64,000 nucleotides of DNA. Source: JACVRW01 sp963837445. Lineage in GTDB: Bacteria > Actinomycetota > Thermoleophilia > Solirubrobacterales > Thermoleophilaceae. The translations under genes were made by a program, and so were the position numbers. The notes under the pieces are model-generated. The model was not told the DNA's origin and did not search any database. It saw only the letters and a list, made by a program, of their open reading frames with translations. Below are positions 60,131-64,000 of this stretch, piece after piece; the stretch's first letter is position 1; each line of letters starts with the position of its first letter. The stretch spans positions 592,179-656,178 of the forward strand of contig CAWINK010000002.1 of NCBI GenBank assembly GCA_963837445.1, written 5' to 3'.

Positions 60131-60136
60131 GGGTAA

Positions 60137-60829
60137 GTGTCGACGAGCGATCGGACGGGCGGGCGCCAAGCACATCAGCTTCCCCCTGGGAGGCACGGGC
60201 TGTCGCGCTCTTTCGTGGCGGAAAACCAGCGTGAGCGGATCCTGGCCGCGGTGGCGGATGTCACGAGTGCGGCCAGCTATGGGGAGATGACGGTCGAGGG
60301 CATCATCGTGACTGCCGGTATCTCCCGGCGCACGTTCTACGAGCACTTCAAGAACAAGCACGAGGCCTTCCTCGCCGCCTACGACGCGGTTACCGCGCTT
60401 CTAGTCGAAAAGGTCCTGGCGGCCATCAACGCCGCGGACGGCTTCGCCGCGCGCGCGGGCGCCGGCCTCGGCGCGTTCGTCGATTTCCTTGCCAGCGAGC
60501 CGGCCTTCGCGCGGATGTGCATCGTGGAGGCGCTCGCGGCGGGACCCGACGCGATCAGCCGGCGCAATGCCGTCATGAAGGCTTTCGCCGACCTGATCGA
60601 CGGGCAGGCGCAGGAGCTCCTGGGCGACAGCACCCCGCCGGGGTTGAGGGCCGAGACCATCGTGGGCGGCATCTACGAGGTGGTCTACAGCCGGGTGCTC
60701 AGGGGCGAGATCCAAGACTTGCCGGGCCTGCTGCCGGATCTCACCTACTCCGCCCTGCTGCCCTATCTCGGGCCCGAGGCGGCGGCCGCCGAGCGGCGCA
60801 GGCTGCTAGAGGGACAGGCGGCGGCTTAG
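60137..60829 (+). CDS. TetR-family regulator, cluster member 7
   Basis: 230 residues, GTG start. Signature HQLPPGRHGLSRSFVAENQRE, HTH VEGIIVTAGISRRTFYEHFKNKHEAFLAAYDA, ligand domain with FARMCIVEALAAGPDAISRRNAVM. The HTH helices are nearly identical to those of the member at 58757, so the two should recognise the same DNA. Last regulator of the run, before amt. Confidence 0.87.
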   Translation: MSTSDRTGGRQAHQLPPGRHGLSRSFVAENQRERILAAVADVTSAASYGEMTVEGIIVTAGISRRTFYEHFKNKHEAFLAAYDAVTALLVEKVLAAINAADGFAARAGAGLGAFVDFLASEPAFARMCIVEALAAGPDAISRRNAVMKAFADLIDGQAQELLGDSTPPGLRAETIVGGIYEVVYSRVLRGEIQDLPGLLPDLTYSALLPYLGPEAAAAERRRLLEGQAAA

Positions 60830-60919
60830 CCCGCCCGTCCGCCTGTACAAGCCCAGCCGCCGGATTCTGTACGGAGGGCGAAAGACAGCGCCGCGCCCGG
60901 AGTCGACCATGCGGATCCC

Positions 60920-62299
60920 ATGGAACCCACTCTCAAGGACGCCATCCCGGCGATCGAGACCACCTGGGTCATCGTCGCGGCGGTGCTCGTCATGTTCATG
61001 CAGGTCGGCTTCCTCTTCCTCGAGGTCGGCTTCTCGCGGATGAAGAACGCCGGCACGGTCGTGCCGAAGATCCTCGCGAACTTCTCGATCGCGGCGCTCT
61101 GTTACTGGGCGGTCGGATTCGCGCTCGCCTTCGGCGGCGCGGGCTGGTTCGCGGGCACCGAGGGCACGTTCCTCGGCACCACCGACCCGGCCGCCTTCCC
61201 GGCGCTGGAGTTCTCGCAGGCTGCGGTTCCTGCCAAGTTCTTCTTCCAGTTCGTGTTCTGCGCGGTGTCGCTCGCGATCGTGTGGGGCACCACGATCGAG
61301 CGCATCAAGTTCGGGGCCTACCTGATCTACGCGGTCGTCTTCAGCGCGCTGATCTACCCGATCATCAGCCACTGGATCTTCGGCGGCGGCTGGCTCCAGG
61401 CGAACTTCGGCATGCAGGACTTCGCCGGCTCCACGGTGGTGCACCTGATCGGCGCCACCGGCGCGCTGGCTGCGCTGCTCTTGCTCGGCCCGCGCCAGGG
61501 CAAGTACGGCGACGACGGCAAGCCGAACGCGATCCCCGGCCACAACATGCCGCTGGTGGGGCTCGCCGTGCTGGTGCTGTGGTTCGGCTGGTTCGGGTTC
61601 AACGCGGGCTCGACGCTCGGTGCGATCGGAGGTCGCTTCGCGGACGTGGTGGTCGTGACCCAGCTCGGCGCCGCCGCCGGTGTGCTGGGCGCGCTGCTCA
61701 CGAGCTACCTGATCACCCGCAAGTTCGACATGGGCATGACGGCCAACGGCGCGATCGCCGCGCTCGTTGCGATCACCGCGCCGTCGGGCTACGTGGAGTT
61801 CTGGGCGGCGCCGCTGATCGGCTTCGTGGCCGGCGTGGTCGTGGTGGGCGCCATCATCGCGATCGACAGGAAGCTGGACGACCCGGTCGGCGCGCTGTCG
61901 GCACACGGGATCGCCGGCATCTGGGGAACGCTCGCATGCGGGCTGTTCACCAGCCCGCGGCTCGCTGAGCTGAACGCGATCGGCGAGGGCGGCCTGTTCT
62001 ACACGGGCTCCTTCCACCAGTTCGGCGTTCAGGCCCTCGGCGTGGCCGCGGCGTTCGCCTCGGTGTTCACGGTGAGCTTCATCATCTTCTACGCGATCAA
62101 GAAGACCTACGGACTGCGGGTCGCCCCCGAGGAGGAGCGGTATGGCCTCGACATCGTCGAGCACGGCATGTGGGGCTACCCGGAGGCGTTCATGCCCGTC
62201 CCGGGGTCGGAGTACCGTCCACCGGCGATGCCGCAGGGCTGGCCACCACGCCAGCCGTCGCCGGTCACCATGGCAGCCACACGACCCCAGGAGGGCTAG
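60920..62299 (+). CDS. amt: Ammonium transporter
   Basis: 459 residues, Amt/Rh family channel with about 11 helices. Key features: the conserved Asp and first twin His in QDFAGSTVVHLIGATG, the FGWFGFNAGSTLG helix, the second twin His in LSAHGIAGIWGTLACGLF, and a cytoplasmic C-terminus (YGLRVAPEEERYGLDIVEHG) that binds PII. ATG at 60920. Followed after six bases by the PII gene, the classic amt-glnB/glnK pair induced by nitrogen limitation. Confidence 0.95.
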   Translation: MEPTLKDAIPAIETTWVIVAAVLVMFMQVGFLFLEVGFSRMKNAGTVVPKILANFSIAALCYWAVGFALAFGGAGWFAGTEGTFLGTTDPAAFPALEFSQAAVPAKFFFQFVFCAVSLAIVWGTTIERIKFGAYLIYAVVFSALIYPIISHWIFGGGWLQANFGMQDFAGSTVVHLIGATGALAALLLLGPRQGKYGDDGKPNAIPGHNMPLVGLAVLVLWFGWFGFNAGSTLGAIGGRFADVVVVTQLGAAAGVLGALLTSYLITRKFDMGMTANGAIAALVAITAPSGYVEFWAAPLIGFVAGVVVVGAIIAIDRKLDDPVGALSAHGIAGIWGTLACGLFTSPRLAELNAIGEGGLFYTGSFHQFGVQALGVAAAFASVFTVSFIIFYAIKKTYGLRVAPEEERYGLDIVEHGMWGYPEAFMPVPGSEYRPPAMPQGWPPRQPSPVTMAATRPQEG

Positions 62300-62305
62300 A
62301 GCGCG

Positions 62306-62675
62306 ATGAAGAAGATCGAAGCGATCATCCGCCACGAGCGGCTCCAGGATGTGCAGGACGCGCTCGACCAGCTCGGCGTGTCAGGCCTGACGGTCAGCGA
62401 GGTGGTGGGCTGCGGGCGCCAGAAGGGCTACACCGAGCAGTACCGCGGCGTGCGGGCCAACATCTCGCTGCTGCCAAAGATCAAGGTGGAGTCAGTGGTG
62501 CCCTCAGACCTCGTCGACCGCGCGGTCGAGGCAATCGTCGGGCGCGGCCCGAACGGGCAACGTCGGCGACGGGCGCGTGTTCGTGTACCCGGTCGAGCAG
62601 TCGATCCGCATCCGCACGGGCGAGAGTGGCGAGGAGAGCGTGCGCCACGAGGAGCCCGTGGGCTGGGGCCACTAG
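62306..62675 (+). CDS. glnB: PII nitrogen regulatory protein, one frameshift
   Basis: Trimeric PII signal protein, about 122 residues after correction, that blocks the Amt channel and senses ATP/ADP and 2-oxoglutarate. Seen: MKKIEAIIRHERLQDVQDAL, the T-loop GCGRQKGYTEQYRGV with the modified Tyr near residue 51, and in a shifted frame the TGNVGDGRVFVYPVEQSIRIRTG PROSITE-type block. One extra G in the GGG at 62540-62542 breaks the frame; removing it gives VGAARTGNVG. The GAGGG upstream of the ATG is a good ribosome-binding site. Real gene; the frameshift is probably an error. Confidence 0.88.
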
Positions 62676-63565
62676 GGGTTCGCGGCGGGCTGCGCGGCCC
62701 GTACGACATTGAGGAGCGACTCGCCGCCGGCGAAGCGCACGAGCTGCTCCGCACCAAAGCGCACGGCCCGCTCGTCGGCGGGCGCCGTGTCCCCGGCGTT
62801 GTGGGGCGTGATGGCGAGCGCGGCGCTCCACAGTGGATGATCGTCGGGGAGCGGCTCAGGGTCGACGACGTCGAGCACCGCCCGCAGCCGGCCCGACTCG
62901 AGCTCGGCCAGGAGCGCGTGCGTATCCACCACGGCGCCGCGGCCCGCGTTGACGAACAGCGCGCCGTCGCGCATCTGCCCCAGGAGCGCCGCGTCGAAGA
63001 GCCCGTTCGTCTCCGGAGTCAGCGGGGTCAGGACGACCACGGCGTGGGCGTCACCGATGAGGGCGGGCAGCTCGGCGATGCCGTGAACGCCCTCCCGGGC
63101 ACTCCGCGCGACACCCTGCACGGTCACGCCGAACGGCTCGAGGCGCCGCTGAACCGCGTGGCCGATCGATCCGAATCCGACGATCAGGACGGTCGAGCCC
63201 TGCAGCTCGCGCGGCCGCGCGTCCGACCAGCGGCGCTCGCGGGCCGCCTCGAACTGGCCGTAGGCATCCCCGAGCAGCGCACCGACCACCCACTCCGCCA
63301 CGGCGGCGTCGCGTGCGCCGCGAGCGTTGCAGAGCGTCGCCCACTTCGGGACGCACGGCTCGATCCACTCCGTGCCCGCCGACAGCGCCTGTACGACGCG
63401 CACCCGCTCGAGCCGCGGCAGCGCGTCGAGCGTCTCGCGGTCCTCCCAGTCGGGCATCACGAACGCCGCCGCCTCGCGACCCTCGGGCAGTGGCCGTACC
63501 TCCACCCCGTCTGGGGCAAGCTCGGACACCGCGTCGAACGCACGGGCGGTGACGGAGGCGATCAT
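62672..63565 (-). CDS. D-2-hydroxyacid dehydrogenase, NAD-binding
   Basis: 297 residues, cytosolic NAD(P)-dependent oxidoreductase of the D-isomer-specific 2-hydroxyacid family. Nucleotide motif LIVGFGSIGHAVQRRL near residue 127, catalytic Arg in FVNAGRGAVVDT, the DVVDPEPLPDDHPLW block with the catalytic Glu, and His in AITPHNAG. Somewhat short compared with the usual 310-330. Substrate unknown. Overlaps the PII gene by four bases, convergently. Confidence 0.92.
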   Translation of the reverse strand: MIASVTARAFDAVSELAPDGVEVRPLPEGREAAAFVMPDWEDRETLDALPRLERVRVVQALSAGTEWIEPCVPKWATLCNARGARDAAVAEWVVGALLGDAYGQFEAARERRWSDARPRELQGSTVLIVGFGSIGHAVQRRLEPFGVTVQGVARSAREGVHGIAELPALIGDAHAVVVLTPLTPETNGLFDAALLGQMRDGALFVNAGRGAVVDTHALLAELESGRLRAVLDVVDPEPLPDDHPLWSAALAITPHNAGDTAPADERAVRFGAEQLVRFAGGESLLNVVRAAQPAANP

Positions 63566-63612
63566 CGCCCGTCAACGCTACGGACTTCGGGCGAACAACC
63601 GATCTCTCTTAC

Positions 63613-63954
63613 GTGAGAGCGTTTCGCTGGCTCCTGGCCGTCCCACTGCTCGTCCTGATGATGTTCGGCGTCGGGGCGGTGATGTTCTACGTCGTTGGCG
63701 GCGCGCAGATCACGACCGCCGCCATCGGCGCCAGCATCGCCGTGCTCGCGTGGCACGCGCTGCGGCGCATGGAGCCGCCGGCGGCGGCCGATGAGATCGA
63801 GGACGACGACGCAATCCCCGACGAGTGGCCCTGGGCGCTCGCCCGGCTCGCGGTCTTCGGCTGCATCCTCGCGCTCGGCTTCTGGAACCCGTGGCTGATC
63901 GTCTTCGCCTGGGTGGTCTTCCCGCTGTGGAATCGCCTGAAGAACCGCGCCTAG
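63613..63954 (+). CDS. Small membrane protein, unknown
   Basis: 113 residues, GTG start. Two N-terminal hydrophobic segments (LLAVPLLVLMMFGVGAVMFYV and TTAAIGASIAVLAW), a short acidic segment (ADEIEDDDAIPDEW), then a C-terminal pair (LARLAVFGCILALGFW, LIVFAWVVFPLW). Family not recognised. Divergent from the dehydrogenase gene. The 46 bases after it to the window end hold nothing visible. Confidence 0.62.
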   Translation: MRAFRWLLAVPLLVLMMFGVGAVMFYVVGGAQITTAAIGASIAVLAWHALRRMEPPAAADEIEDDDAIPDEWPWALARLAVFGCILALGFWNPWLIVFAWVVFPLWNRLKNRA

Positions 63955-64000
63955 CGCGGCGGGCGCAATGCTCAACCACCCCCAAGTACCATGCCTCTTG

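Noticed and set aside
60830..60919. Possible riboswitch or hairpin upstream of amt
   Set aside because: Only a short GTAC-containing inverted repeat is visible; no recognisable riboswitch structure.
62306..63616. 436-residue protein beginning like PII
   Set aside because: Only the first 78 codons are PII; the rest is antisense to the dehydrogenase after a one-base insertion.

Overview
This is a GC-rich, densely packed bacterial chromosome segment. The gene set points to a high-GC actinobacterium: MurT/GatD, a DivIVA-domain protein, a six-gene mce array with MlaE permeases, WS/DGAT and many TetR regulators. Short secreted families and a large NHL/Fn3 secretome remind me of the Thermoleophilia (Solirubrobacterales), but this is family-level inference with no marker gene in the window. 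I saw no rRNA, tRNA, CRISPR array, insertion sequence or phage module.

Layout. 1-5.7 kb: 3' part of a GspE/PilB ATPase, then a tightly overlapping minus-strand run (class II amidotransferase, lipid kinase, MurT, methyltransferase, GatD). 5.8-19.7 kb: mostly housekeeping genes (HAD phosphatase, lipoprotein cyclophilin plus thioredoxin-TPR, DivIVA, SURNod19-cupredoxin, decayed LAGLIDADG endonuclease, OsmC, PdxH, SDR, DinB, WS/DGAT, YbaK). 19.7-23.6 kb: a less GC-rich accessory operon with a fatty acyl-AMP ligase, an ACP, a GNAT and two exported proteins. 23.7-34.9 kb: an mce lipid-import locus in which six mce genes and two mlaE genes are transcribed divergently, with a secreted protein between. 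34.9-41.4 kb: oxidative catabolism (FadR-type regulator, small subunit and GMC oxidoreductase; TetR, P450 and amidase). 41.9-50 kb: a minus-strand operon for very large exported beta-rich proteins. 50.2-54 kb: a secreted protein and a tandem family of four related secreted proteins, the second copy broken. 54-60.8 kb: a SurA-like foldase, a second copy of the mce-linked secreted protein, and seven TetR-type regulators. 60.9-64 kb: amt-glnB, a D-2-hydroxyacid dehydrogenase and a small membrane protein.

How it may fit together. An imperfect palindrome with consensus TAGAAAC-N6-GTTTCTA recurs upstream of several regulators, the secreted families, the SurA-like foldase, the acyl-ligase operon and, more weakly, the mce region and the NHL operon. 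This suggests a local regulon in which the TetR cluster controls lipid uptake or modification and cell-surface proteins. That link is inference from motif sharing.

Quality note. Several otherwise conserved genes (gspE, the methyltransferase, a large exported protein, glnB) are broken by single-base insertions, more likely assembly or read errors than decay. Copy 2 of the tandem family and the LAGLIDADG gene look truly degenerate.
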